39,244 bases of DNA from Candidatus Rifleibacteriota bacterium (lineage in GTDB: Bacteria > Muiribacteriota > Ozemobacteria > Ozemobacterales > Ozemobacteraceae): contig JADFZL010000032.1 in NCBI GenBank assembly GCA_015232575.1, positions 1-39,244 of the forward strand. Direction: 5' to 3'. Under the pieces are notes generated by a model. That model saw nothing but the letters and a program-made list of their open reading frames with translations, was not told where the DNA came from and did no database searches. Positions 17,585 to 26,337 of this stretch are shown piece after piece; positions within the stretch are counted from its first letter, which is position 1; each line of letters opens with the position of its first letter. The translations under genes were made by a program, and so were the position numbers.

Positions 17585-18586
17585 TTACTCTACGAAGGAC
17601 TTTGAAAGTTTTTCGCCGGCGGGGCAGTCGCGGGATAGTTTTTTTCCGATAAGGAATTTTTCTTCGCCAGGTGCCATTCCGCCGCCTGGGCGAACCCATG
17701 TGATGTCAGAAAGTTCGATGGTTTTGCCTTTTTCAAGATCTCTTGCTGCGATAATTGAACGCCGAAGAGCAATGACAGATGTTTCTTCACAGGGTTGAAC
17801 AGATTTGTCATTACTTCCCAGCAAAAGTTCTGCCTGTCTTATTTTTTTGACGAGACAGGTCATTTCGGATGGATCGGCAGATAGCTGATGATCACGGAAG
17901 TCGGAAAATGCTTTGTCAAGCGTAAAGTGTTTTTCGACAATTTTTGCGCCGAGTGCGACTGCAAGGATGCATGCATCAATTCCAAGTGTGTGGTCTGAAT
18001 ATCCAACTGTACAATCAAGTTGTGTCTGCATGAAAGATATAGACCGAAGATTTGCCTGTTCAGGAGGGGTTGGATAGCTGCTTACACAGTGTAGAACAGA
18101 AAGTTGAGACTTTGTTTCTGCATCCTTCCGGATATTTCTGATGCGTGAAATAAGATCTTTGCACTGAGAAATATCTGTGAGCCCGGATGAGACAATAATA
18201 GGCTTGTTATAAGAAGCTACCAGGTCAATCAGTGGATAAAAAGTATTGTCGCTGGAAGCAATTTTGAAATAGTCAACAATACCATTGAGGAAAGCAGCAC
18301 TTTCAAGGTCGAACGGTGTTGAAATGAAGATCAAACCAAGAGATTTTGCTAATTTGGACAACTTTTCAAATTCATTATATGACAACTCAAAAGATTTCAG
18401 TCTGGAAAATCTCGCTGAATCTGATCTGCTGACAAGATGTTCGGCACGGATTGTCTGAAATTTTACTGCGTTTACGCCACACTTCGCGGCACTTTCAACC
18501 ATTTTAACGGCATTGTTAAAAGAGCCTTCATGATTGTTTCCGATTTCGGCAATAATCAAAGTTTTTCCGTCATTCATGGTTGTCAT
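17585..18586 (-). CDS. N-acetylneuraminate / pseudaminate / legionaminate synthase family protein
   Basis: A 333-residue enzyme of the NeuB/SpsE/PseI/LegI family, which condenses phosphoenolpyruvate with a hexosamine derivative to make a nine-carbon sugar. The N-terminal TIM barrel shows IAEIGNNHEGSF, VKFQT, STPFD, KIASSD, VSSGL, CVSSYPTP and GYSDHTLGID, then EKHFTLDKAFSDFRDHQLS. The C-terminal ~60 residues form a SAF domain (ALRRSIIAARDLEKGKTIELSDITWVRPG in pieces). Its ATG overlaps the stop of the HEAT-repeat gene by 4 bases (ATGA), so it is translationally coupled. A flagellin gene lies just upstream, and flagellins are commonly decorated with pseudaminic or legionaminic acid. That makes flagellin glycosylation the leading idea; which nonulosonic acid is made cannot be read. 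Confidence 0.85.
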   Translation of the reverse strand: MTTMNDGKTLIIAEIGNNHEGSFNNAVKMVESAAKCGVNAVKFQTIRAEHLVSRSDSARFSRLKSFELSYNEFEKLSKLAKSLGLIFISTPFDLESAAFLNGIVDYFKIASSDNTFYPLIDLVASYNKPIIVSSGLTDISQCKDLISRIRNIRKDAETKSQLSVLHCVSSYPTPPEQANLRSISFMQTQLDCTVGYSDHTLGIDACILAVALGAKIVEKHFTLDKAFSDFRDHQLSADPSEMTCLVKKIRQAELLLGSNDKSVQPCEETSVIALRRSIIAARDLEKGKTIELSDITWVRPGGGMAPGEEKFLIGKKLSRDCPAGEKLSKSFVE

Positions 18587-21048
18587 TGCCCTTGATTTCT
18601 TTCCATTTTAGCGAGAAAATCACTTACCATTTTTCTAACGCCTTCATCAGGATCAAAACGGAGTTTTCTAATGCTTTCCATCGCAAGATAATTGTTCTGA
18701 TACTTGCCAAGGCTTTTTACAGAATTACGCCTGAAATCAGCATCTGAATTCCTCAGAAAATTCAGAAGAACAGGAATGAATCGAACTTCAGGTATTTCTC
18801 CAATGGCATATACTGCACCCAGTTGCATATTTTTGTTTGGTTGTCTGAGCATTTCAGTTAAATACGGATCAGGTTGGAGGAACGAAAAACGGTAAAGCGA
18901 AATTATTGTATTGGCTCTGATTCTGTGATTTTGATCTGAAAGAAATTGAGGAAGCTGATTCAGAAATGTAGGATCAATATTCTCTTTGGCCATTGCTATT
19001 GCTTCAATTGCGTTGGCTCTTACCCGTAAATCTTCGTCGTGGATGAGTTGAAAAAGCATGTTCAATTCTGGAGTTTTTCCAATACGGGCAAGTATTTTAA
19101 CGAAAATGGATCTGAGAAAAGGGTCTGCACTTTGAATGCCATCTTCGAGTTGAATTCCCTTTTCGAGCGGAACATTGTTCCAGAGGAGGGCGAGAATTCT
19201 TGCTGCCATTCGTCTCTTAACAACATCATCTGATGAAAAATCACGAATCATATCGGAAATAAACATTGGATCAAGCTTCACAAGAGAGGCAACTATTGAA
19301 AAACGGCTATCTGAACCCATAGCTTCAAAATTTGAAAATAGTTTTTTCCGGGTAAGAGTACTTATTGCGCTTAAAGCTGACGATTTGATTGCTGGCAGGG
19401 TGGCATGAATAAGTAACTGATTCAGTTTAACAAGTGTACTTGGGTGATCAATAGCTCTTACCACGCCGATTGCTTTCAGTACTACTCCCGGGTCCTGGTC
19501 GAGAAGGAAATCTGTAATTGCTTCAATGGAGTCCCTTGATGAAAACATCGGGGACTGGAGAATGTCAATCAGGGTGCTTCTTACGATTGCTTCAGGATCA
19601 CTCTTTCTGCTTAACAGAACCGGAAGTGCGTCAAATCCGCAGTTGTCACCAATTATTTTCAGCACTTCATTCCTGATTTTGACATCCTGATGTTGGAGCG
19701 CCCGGTAAAGAACTTCTTTGGGGCGCGAAATAAACGCAAGCTTGAAAGCATCTTTTCTGTAGTCGGGCGGAATAATGTTCGGAAACTCTGTCAAAAGAGT
19801 ATCGAAAGCTTCTCCTGCATAATCTTCCTTGCAGTTTTTCATAATCGTTGTTGCTGCATCACGAACATTCGGATTATTGCTGCACCACGCCTTGATCAGG
19901 AGATTCCTTCGAGTTTCAGGGGTAATGGTTCTGAGATATGTTTTAATCGAATCATGTGCAGTAGAAACTATCTGGTGAAGATTTTCAATCAAAAATGGCT
20001 CATTAAAGCCACCAAGTCTTAAAAGTGCTTCACCGAGGAAGGAAAATTGCTTTGGATCATTTTTTGATAGAAAATCTGCGATAGGTGTGGAATAATACGA
20101 AAACGTTTCAACTTCGGCAAGCTTTTCATCTGAACCAGATTTTCTGTTTCCGACCGAAGAAGAAAACTGTTTGATGATTTTTTCAATAATACTCTTTGCC
20201 AGTGGCGGAACCCTTTTTGATTTATCGAGAAGCATCGGAAATATAAAAGGATATGAATAAGGATTTACAATTTCGTCGAGTACAAGCGCTACACGCCACC
20301 TGAAAGTTTCTGTTTTGCTATCTATATCCTTGAATATTTTTTCGAAGAAAGTTTTTCGGTGAATCTGCATGGTTCTGAAGATTGGAGCCCATGTTCCTGG
20401 CTCAAGATCAACAAGATGCGTTGCAGCAAAATCTATAAATTTTGGATCGTGAATATTTTCAAGCAATGGAGCCATTCTTGCCTGTAAAAGTTTTCTGTCA
20501 TCGGTTGGACTTACGTCAGAAAGGGCGTCGATAAGATATTTGTAAATCTTCGGATGCTGAAGAGGCATGAATTCAGCAAGCAAAGTAATTTTTTGCGGAT
20601 AAGACGATCCTTTCCACTTTTCAATCAGTTTGTCGATAATTCCGGTGTTGTCAATGACCTCCTGAAGAAGCGAATGAAGGTTGGGATCGCTTGTTGATGT
20701 CAGAAATCCGGTCAGGGGCTTAATTTCATTTTCGTCAAGACATTGGAGAATTGTTTTGAAATTTTCAAAAAGAGAAAACTCTGAAACAGAAACAAATTTC
20801 AGTATCTTTAATAACAGATCATTCGGAAGATTGCGCTTCTTTTTTATGAACGCCTGAAATACCTGAAGAATTTCTTTTCTGGTATTTATATCAGCAGATA
20901 AATATTTTTCGAATAGAAAATCTGCAACTTCTGAATCAAGTCTTTCTGCAAATTTTTCTGCGGGGATAGTCGAAAGATCTGCCTGAGCAAGCAATTCAGA
21001 AAAAAGAGCCTCTAGTTTTCCCGATGATTGTGAATTTGTTAAAGCCAT
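18583..21048 (-). CDS. HEAT-repeat protein (821 residues)
   Basis: The whole chain is built of repeating helix pairs of about 35-40 residues with HEAT-type spacing. Examples are LLQEVIDNTGIIDKLIEKW, EDLRVRANAIEAIAMAKENI, QNHRIRANTIISLYRF, PNKNMQLGAVYAIGEIPEV and SDADFRRNSVKSLGKYQNN. There is no signal peptide and no catalytic motif, so it should be a cytosolic scaffold or adaptor. GAGG lies 7 bases before the ATG. It sits 37 bases past the flagellin terminator and is translationally coupled to the neuB-like gene, which hints at a role in the same surface-glycan or flagellar process, but this is context only. Confidence 0.8.
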   Translation of the reverse strand: MALTNSQSSGKLEALFSELLAQADLSTIPAEKFAERLDSEVADFLFEKYLSADINTRKEILQVFQAFIKKKRNLPNDLLLKILKFVSVSEFSLFENFKTILQCLDENEIKPLTGFLTSTSDPNLHSLLQEVIDNTGIIDKLIEKWKGSSYPQKITLLAEFMPLQHPKIYKYLIDALSDVSPTDDRKLLQARMAPLLENIHDPKFIDFAATHLVDLEPGTWAPIFRTMQIHRKTFFEKIFKDIDSKTETFRWRVALVLDEIVNPYSYPFIFPMLLDKSKRVPPLAKSIIEKIIKQFSSSVGNRKSGSDEKLAEVETFSYYSTPIADFLSKNDPKQFSFLGEALLRLGGFNEPFLIENLHQIVSTAHDSIKTYLRTITPETRRNLLIKAWCSNNPNVRDAATTIMKNCKEDYAGEAFDTLLTEFPNIIPPDYRKDAFKLAFISRPKEVLYRALQHQDVKIRNEVLKIIGDNCGFDALPVLLSRKSDPEAIVRSTLIDILQSPMFSSRDSIEAITDFLLDQDPGVVLKAIGVVRAIDHPSTLVKLNQLLIHATLPAIKSSALSAISTLTRKKLFSNFEAMGSDSRFSIVASLVKLDPMFISDMIRDFSSDDVVKRRMAARILALLWNNVPLEKGIQLEDGIQSADPFLRSIFVKILARIGKTPELNMLFQLIHDEDLRVRANAIEAIAMAKENIDPTFLNQLPQFLSDQNHRIRANTIISLYRFSFLQPDPYLTEMLRQPNKNMQLGAVYAIGEIPEVRFIPVLLNFLRNSDADFRRNSVKSLGKYQNNYLAMESIRKLRFDPDEGVRKMVSDFLAKMERNQGQ

Positions 21049-21084
21049 GGTTTCCTCTCTGACAGAAAAAAAATATATTTTTCA

Positions 21085-21123
21085 CAACAAAAAACACCCT
21101 CTTCAGACTTAGATGAAGAAGGT
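21085..21123 (-). terminator. Rho-independent terminator of the flagellin gene
   Basis: On the minus strand, 23 bases after the flagellin stop, a 10-bp stem (ACCTTCTTCA/TGAAGAGGGT, one G-U pair) with an 8-base loop is followed by GTTTTTTGTT. This is a classic intrinsic terminator. Confidence 0.85.
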
Positions 21124-21145
21124 TTTCAAATAAGACTTTACGGGT

Positions 21146-21937
21146 TTATAGCCCGAGAAGTTGTAGCACCCGTCCTCGCATTGCATTGTCTGATTTAAAT
21201 ACCTGCGCCGCAGCATTTGCCTGGATCTGGGCATTGGCATTGTTCAGAACTTCATAAGCCATGTCAGTGTCGGCGATTTTCGAAAGCGAAGCCATCGAAT
21301 TAACCATCTGATCGTTTAAAGCTTGAACTTCTGATGAAATTCCATTTGACACAGAACCCACACGCGCCCTTTCTGATGTAACCTTTTCAATAGCGGCCTG
21401 TGAAAGCGCCATTACATTCTGAGCTCCCTGGACAGTTGTTACATCAAGGCTGTCTAATCCAAGATTTTTGGAGTTCAAGGCATTCAGGGAAAACTGCTGA
21501 CCATTCTGGAGTTGTATGTCGAGTGAGCCATTAAGCAACTTCTTGCCATTGAATTCTGCATTTGAGGCGTTCATGTTTACTTGTTCACGGAGCTGAGAGA
21601 TTTCCTGCTGTATGGCATTTCGATCATCATCTGTGAGCGTTCCATTTGCTGCCTGTATTGCAAGTTCGTTGATTCTCTGAAGCATTTCAGACGTTGTAGA
21701 CATGGCACCTTCTGAAGTCTGCATCATAGAAATTTCATTCTGCCTGTTGCTAATCTGACCGGTAAGACTTCGAATAAGAGTCTCCAGATTCATTGATAAA
21801 GCCATTTCTGTTGGACCATCTGAGGCTGAATTTATTCGTTTGCCGGAGGCTAATTTTGCGACGGACTTATCTTGCGAAGCCTGAACATCGTTTAGACGGT
21901 TAACTATTGCCAAGCTTCCCATTTTATTTATATTCAT
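21146..21937 (-). CDS. Flagellin (minimal, D0/D1 only)
   Basis: A 263-residue filament subunit. The N-terminal D0/D1 part (MNINKMGSLAIVNRL, then KLASGKRINSASDGP, QTSEGAMSTTSEMLQRINELA) and the C-terminal part (SKIADTDMAYEVLNNANAQI, then a VLQLLGL end) are well conserved. Between them only ~50 residues (NGKKLLNGSLDIQLQNGQQF onward) replace the variable D2/D3 domains. So this is a short, Bacillus-Hag-like flagellin. A strong AGGAGG precedes the ATG by 7 bases and a near-consensus promoter lies just upstream; a terminator closes the gene, so it is transcribed alone. No sigma28 signature was found. Confidence 0.93.
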   Translation of the reverse strand: MNINKMGSLAIVNRLNDVQASQDKSVAKLASGKRINSASDGPTEMALSMNLETLIRSLTGQISNRQNEISMMQTSEGAMSTTSEMLQRINELAIQAANGTLTDDDRNAIQQEISQLREQVNMNASNAEFNGKKLLNGSLDIQLQNGQQFSLNALNSKNLGLDSLDVTTVQGAQNVMALSQAAIEKVTSERARVGSVSNGISSEVQALNDQMVNSMASLSKIADTDMAYEVLNNANAQIQANAAAQVFKSDNAMRGRVLQLLGL

Positions 21938-21958
21938 TTTTTTACCTCCTCTCTTTTA

Positions 21959-21987
21959 AATATATATAAATCAGATCATTTTGTCCA
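21959..21987 (-). promoter_or_regulatory. Sigma70-like promoter of the flagellin gene
   Basis: On the minus strand TGGACA (21982-21987) and TATATT (21959-21964) have a 17-base spacer; each has one mismatch to consensus. The transcript would start near 21952, leaving a leader of only ~15 bases that begins almost at the ribosome-binding site. Confidence 0.45.
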
Positions 21988-22032
21988 GAAAATTATTTCA
22001 TTTTTATAGATCGTACTGCAAAAAAATACAAA

Positions 22033-23223
22033 TCAACTTCCTGGTGTTATATCCGACGTATCTAAGTAGTATGAAGATCTACCAAGAGTCAGAGGTACAA
22101 TGAAATTCGGTCTTAGAATTGCGAGTTCTTCCGGCGAGAGCGTCAGGACCCCTTTCCACATATATTCACCAAGGCAGTAGGCCGGAACACGCATTTTCTG
22201 CATTTCACATGACAGCACGGATTCAAATGCCGAACCCGAGTCTTCTCTTATGGAAGGATTTAACATGAAGCCCTGCGGGTTCAGGAAAACCAGAAGATGT
22301 ATCATCAAAGCCAGAATTGCTAATCCGGCTATGCGAACATTCAGATTAAGAGGCTCAATTTCCCGTAAAGTAGAAATTAAGAGAAAGACTCCAGTTAATA
22401 CGAATGCCGGCATATAAGATGGATAAACAAGTGATGTTATTCCCATAACTGAATAGAACATCAGTGTTGGAATGTCTTCATCTTTAACTATTGGTATTGA
22501 AAGCAGATTCGGCAGCAAAAATACTCCGGAAAGTAATGAAAAAGCCTGCAAGTCTTTTGGAGATTGAAATTTTCCAGATAAATCGGTTAAGCCATTGGAA
22601 TATGCCGCAACGCCTTCGGGGAAGAAGAGCATTCCTAGAAGGGAGCAGATTACCAGCGTTGGTCTGAATTTCTGTCGGAAAAAGCCATGAAAGACAATCA
22701 GAACAATCATGGGCCAGGTTGCCAGCCCCAGCCCTGAGGCAGCTGCTGTAATTGGAATAAGAACTATTCCAAAAGCGTGATTCAGGAAGTTTCCCTGAAG
22801 CATCACAAGCAGACCACTGAGAAATAACAGTTGTATAAGCCATCTGAAACTTAAAAGAGGTTGAATTCCAGCTGCAAAAATTAACAGAATGAGAATTCCC
22901 GGAAGTATTTCCCTGCCCTGAAAAATCGAAATAATAAGAATACAGCATATTAAAAAGAATATGATGTGGTAAAGGACTTTCAATCCGAGAAGCGAGGCGC
23001 TTGACTGAGCAATGGTAAGTGCTATTGTTTCTGGAAGAATTACCCAGCCCAGATTAAGATCGAAATCGCGCGCAGAGGCCAGGTCCCAGAATGTTCCTGT
23101 CGGGAATGGAGCAGATCGTGTGAAGAAAAAGATCAGAAATACTGTTGCAGCAAGCGCCAGAAAACGCTCAACATCATACTTCGCTGAATCTGCGCTGCTT
23201 GAAGAGCTCGTTCTGGAATGCAT
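22033..23223 (-). CDS. Polytopic membrane protein of unknown function
   Basis: The start at ATG 23223 is favoured because GGAG lies 8 bases before it; ATGs at 23244 and 23229 overlap the end of the preceding gene. The 396-residue product has about nine to ten hydrophobic segments, beginning with FLALAATVFLIFFF and ending near LAILALMIHLLVFLN. These enclose loop motifs FWDLASARDFDLNLGWVI and YPSYMPAFVL; a ~70-residue soluble tail follows. The layout resembles glycosyltransferase-like or O-antigen-type membrane proteins, but no diagnostic motif was found. It is the last gene of the speB - prepilin peptidase - molybdenum hydroxylase operon and overlaps the stop region of that hydroxylase. Confidence 0.65.
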   Translation of the reverse strand: MHSRTSSSSSADSAKYDVERFLALAATVFLIFFFTRSAPFPTGTFWDLASARDFDLNLGWVILPETIALTIAQSSASLLGLKVLYHIIFFLICCILIISIFQGREILPGILILLIFAAGIQPLLSFRWLIQLLFLSGLLVMLQGNFLNHAFGIVLIPITAAASGLGLATWPMIVLIVFHGFFRQKFRPTLVICSLLGMLFFPEGVAAYSNGLTDLSGKFQSPKDLQAFSLLSGVFLLPNLLSIPIVKDEDIPTLMFYSVMGITSLVYPSYMPAFVLTGVFLLISTLREIEPLNLNVRIAGLAILALMIHLLVFLNPQGFMLNPSIREDSGSAFESVLSCEMQKMRVPAYCLGEYMWKGVLTLSPEELAILRPNFIVPLTLGRSSYYLDTSDITPGS

Positions 23224-23225
23224 TA

Positions 23226-25499
23226 TCATTTCTCCATTAGACATTCCGGCTTAACCGGAAGTTTTCTGATTCTTTTGCCGGTGGCATTAAAAACCGCATT
23301 TGCGACAGCTGGTGCTATTCCCATGAGCGGCACTTCGCCAAATCCCTTGGCACCGAATGGGCCGCTTGAATATGGATGTTCAACAATAATTGGCTGTATG
23401 TCAGGCGCATCTTCAAATGTTGGAAGAATATAAGTTGCAAAAGCATCATTAAGCATTTTCCCATTTTTGTCATGTCTGATTTCTTCCATGACGCAATAGC
23501 CAACGCCTTGAAGAGTTCCGCCCTGGATTTGCCCTTCCACCTGTTGCGGATTAATTGCTTTTCCCATGTCGTGGGCAGCAATGATAGTGTCTACCTTAAT
23601 TTCACCAGTTTCAGTGTCAACCGTTACTTCAGCTATATTTGTGCAATAGCTGTATGTGAAGTATGCATTTCCCTGTCCGTTTTTCTGGTCGAATCCGGTG
23701 TCCGGGGCGATAAACCATCCAAAGGAACTTGGCATGAGCCTGCGGTTGTAAAATTCACGGGTCAGGTCTTCGAAAGTTATACTTTTTCCGCCTTTATCCG
23801 GTGGATTTTTTTTCGAAAAGGCTTTTCCATCAATCAGCTCTGCATCATCCGCGGTTGTTTGAAGAAGATCTGCTATAAGTGGCATAATTCTTGATCTGAG
23901 GTCTTTTGCTGCTGATACAATTGCATTTCCGGACATCAGAGTTGTTCTGCTGGCTACAGTTGGTCCGGAGTCAGGTACAAGAGATGTATCTGTCTCAATC
24001 ACATGTATATTGTTATATGGAATTCCGAGTGAGTCTGCTGCAATTTGTGCAAGAACTGTTCTGGCGCCTTGTCCCATTTCAGTGTTTCCCACTGCACATT
24101 GAACTGAACCGTCACGAAGCAGAACCATGTTTGCGCCTGCCCGGTCAAGATGTTTTCCACCAGCGCCCAGGCCGACTCCATAGTAAATTGTTGACACACC
24201 TATGCCTTTTCTGATTTTATCAGTTTTTGTTTCCGGACGGCTCCACTTTGTTTTCCAATTGGCTTTTTCAAACGCTTTATCAAGTGTTTCTGTTAACCCG
24301 CATGATTCACCGATTTCCTGACTTGTTACAGTTGTGGTTCCGGGTGTGAGAATGTTGCGACGCCGTAAGTCAATTGGATCAATTTTCAATTCATGGGCTA
24401 TTTCGTCCAATATTGTTTCTGCAGCAAATATTACCTGTGGCGAGCCAAAACCGCGATATGCTCCGCAGGGAACCTTGTTGGTCGCAACTGCTGCTGAATT
24501 AATTAAAACGTTGTCGCAGACATAGGGCCCAAGTGCGTGCACGGTTCCGCGCCAGAGTACAATTGGGCTTAAGGTCGAATATGCGCCGCCGTCAAGATAG
24601 TAATCTATTTTCGCAGCAAGAATTTTTCCGTCGTCGTCTGTGCCGATTTTAATTTTAATGAGACCGGGGTGTCTTTTGGAAGATGCGATAATGTCTTCTT
24701 CCCTGTGGTAAACAAGTTTTGTCGGACGTTCGGTCAATTTTGCAACAAGTGCAGCGTGACCTGCCAGAATAGAAGGGAAATCTTCTTTTCCGCCAAAACC
24801 GCCACCGGTAGTTGCCTGGACAATTTTTACCTTGTTCTTTGAAAGACCAAGGATTTGGCTCACAGCATCATGGACATAAAATGGACATTGCATCGAACCA
24901 TAAACGGTCATGGTGTCTTCAATTCCCGGCACAGCAATCATTCCCTGTGTTTCAAGATATGCGTGCTCCTGATATGGAGTTTCATAAGTGTTTTCAAAGA
25001 TATGTCTGGCTTTGGCGAAACCTTTATCGATAGCGCCTTTTTCTATCTTATAGCGCGTGAAGGTGTTATCCTGCGAATATATTTTTGTGCATGATTCTGA
25101 AATAGCCTGATCAATTGATAAAACTGGTTCAAGCGGCGTTATCTGCACTTTTGTACGTCTGGCTGCTTCTTCTGCAGCTTCAGGTGTTTCCGCTGCGATG
25201 AGTGCGATTGGTTCTCCGTAAAATCTGACATATCCGTTGGCAAGAAAAGGTTGATCAGTATAAACAAGCGGATTAATATTTTTTCCGGGAATGTCATTGT
25301 ATGTGTAATGGCCTATGAATCCGGGGATTTTTTTTGCTTCAGTGAAGTCAATTTCGCCAAGTTTTCCGTAAGCGACCGGAGATCGCACTGTTGAAATATG
25401 AACAATGTTCGGGTATGAATAATCATCAATATATTTGGCTTTTCCAGTTACTTTATCCCAGGCGTCCTTTCTGGGGAGAGAGCTTCCAACGGCAGGCAT
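23226..25499 (-). CDS. Xanthine dehydrogenase family molybdopterin-binding subunit
   Basis: A 757-residue large (Mo-cofactor) subunit of a molybdenum hydroxylase. The ATG at 25499 is chosen because GGAGG lies 6 bases upstream; the ATG at 25517 overlaps that site. The a/b hammerhead domain (PRKDAWDKVTGKAKYIDDY) is followed by GGGFGGKED near residue 235, CGAYRGFGSPQ, GNTEMGQGARTVLAQIAAD, and GAKGFGEVPLMG, whose Glu722 is the expected catalytic base. AYRGFG resembles purine/nicotinate hydroxylases rather than the AYRCSFR of CO dehydrogenase. The partner FAD and 2Fe-2S subunits are absent from the window and no such domain is fused. It lies 20 bases after the prepilin peptidase gene in a four-gene operon. 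Confidence 0.88.
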   Translation of the reverse strand: MPAVGSSLPRKDAWDKVTGKAKYIDDYSYPNIVHISTVRSPVAYGKLGEIDFTEAKKIPGFIGHYTYNDIPGKNINPLVYTDQPFLANGYVRFYGEPIALIAAETPEAAEEAARRTKVQITPLEPVLSIDQAISESCTKIYSQDNTFTRYKIEKGAIDKGFAKARHIFENTYETPYQEHAYLETQGMIAVPGIEDTMTVYGSMQCPFYVHDAVSQILGLSKNKVKIVQATTGGGFGGKEDFPSILAGHAALVAKLTERPTKLVYHREEDIIASSKRHPGLIKIKIGTDDDGKILAAKIDYYLDGGAYSTLSPIVLWRGTVHALGPYVCDNVLINSAAVATNKVPCGAYRGFGSPQVIFAAETILDEIAHELKIDPIDLRRRNILTPGTTTVTSQEIGESCGLTETLDKAFEKANWKTKWSRPETKTDKIRKGIGVSTIYYGVGLGAGGKHLDRAGANMVLLRDGSVQCAVGNTEMGQGARTVLAQIAADSLGIPYNNIHVIETDTSLVPDSGPTVASRTTLMSGNAIVSAAKDLRSRIMPLIADLLQTTADDAELIDGKAFSKKNPPDKGGKSITFEDLTREFYNRRLMPSSFGWFIAPDTGFDQKNGQGNAYFTYSYCTNIAEVTVDTETGEIKVDTIIAAHDMGKAINPQQVEGQIQGGTLQGVGYCVMEEIRHDKNGKMLNDAFATYILPTFEDAPDIQPIIVEHPYSSGPFGAKGFGEVPLMGIAPAVANAVFNATGKRIRKLPVKPECLMEK

Positions 25500-25519
25500 A
25501 TCGAACCTCCAGGTCAAGG

Positions 25520-26332
25520 TTAATATTTACGATCTAAAAAATATTGTTCAAAAAAAACTTGATAAGCTTCCATTAATTTATACAGTGGTTCCATTCCAAA
25601 GAAGAATATTACCATAAAACCAATACAAAGATAAGGCCCAAATGGAATAAGATGTGTAAGTGGCCGGTATTCTTTTTTATATCTGATTCTGGAATAAATT
25701 ATTCCGGAAACGCCACCGATTGAACCGAGAAAACTTGCAATTATAACTATTGCGACAACGGCTTTCCAGCCCATCCAGGCACCAAAAGTTGCGAGAAGCT
25801 TAACATCGCCTCCGCCCATTCCTTCTTTTTTGAAAATAAGCCATGCAAACCAGCCGAGAAGCCAGAGTGAACCGCCGCCAAGAAGAGCACCAGCAAAGCT
25901 GTCGAGCGGGGCGACATAATGGCTCGGCTGTGGAAATTTCAGAGTGATTAGAAGGTAGGCAAGAAGAGAATACGCAAATCCTATGATTCCGCCCTTGATT
26001 GACAAAATGTCAGGAATGATTAAATACCTTATGTCTACGATGCCTATGATCAGACAGCTTACGGTGAAAATCCAGCCCAGAAAAGCTTTTACGGATATTC
26101 CGGCAAAAATAAAACACAGGACGGCTACAATGCTTGAAAAAATTGAATATATCCGATCCTGGTTGAAGCCTGCTTGATAGCAACCCCGCTTGGAGCCTCC
26201 ACGGCAGGTTCTGCAGTCCAGGTATTCTTCCTCAAGGCATTCGTGACCGGGCCACGAACGAATTGCCCAGCCGATAAATGGCCCGGAAAGCCAACCGACA
26301 ATTCCCAGAATTAAGGCTGTAATAATAAACAA
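25520..26332 (-). CDS. Type IV prepilin peptidase (A24 family)
   Basis: A 270-residue integral membrane aspartic protease that removes the leader of prepilins. The two catalytic aspartates are D100 in GIVDIRYLIIPD and D176 in the GMGGGDVKLLA motif. The N-terminal cytoplasmic loop keeps four Cys (C32, C40, C43, C51) but with C-x7-C-x2-C-x7-C spacing instead of the usual two CxxC pairs. The loop is also short, so the N-methylation domain may be reduced. The start is TTG at 26332 with GGGA 8 bases upstream, inside the end of speB. The pilin-like substrates encoded at 9604-13454 are its likely clients. Confidence 0.85.
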   Translation of the reverse strand: MFIITALILGIVGWLSGPFIGWAIRSWPGHECLEEEYLDCRTCRGGSKRGCYQAGFNQDRIYSIFSSIVAVLCFIFAGISVKAFLGWIFTVSCLIIGIVDIRYLIIPDILSIKGGIIGFAYSLLAYLLITLKFPQPSHYVAPLDSFAGALLGGGSLWLLGWFAWLIFKKEGMGGGDVKLLATFGAWMGWKAVVAIVIIASFLGSIGGVSGIIYSRIRYKKEYRPLTHLIPFGPYLCIGFMVIFFFGMEPLYKLMEAYQVFFEQYFLDRKY

Positions 26333-26337
26333 AAGTA

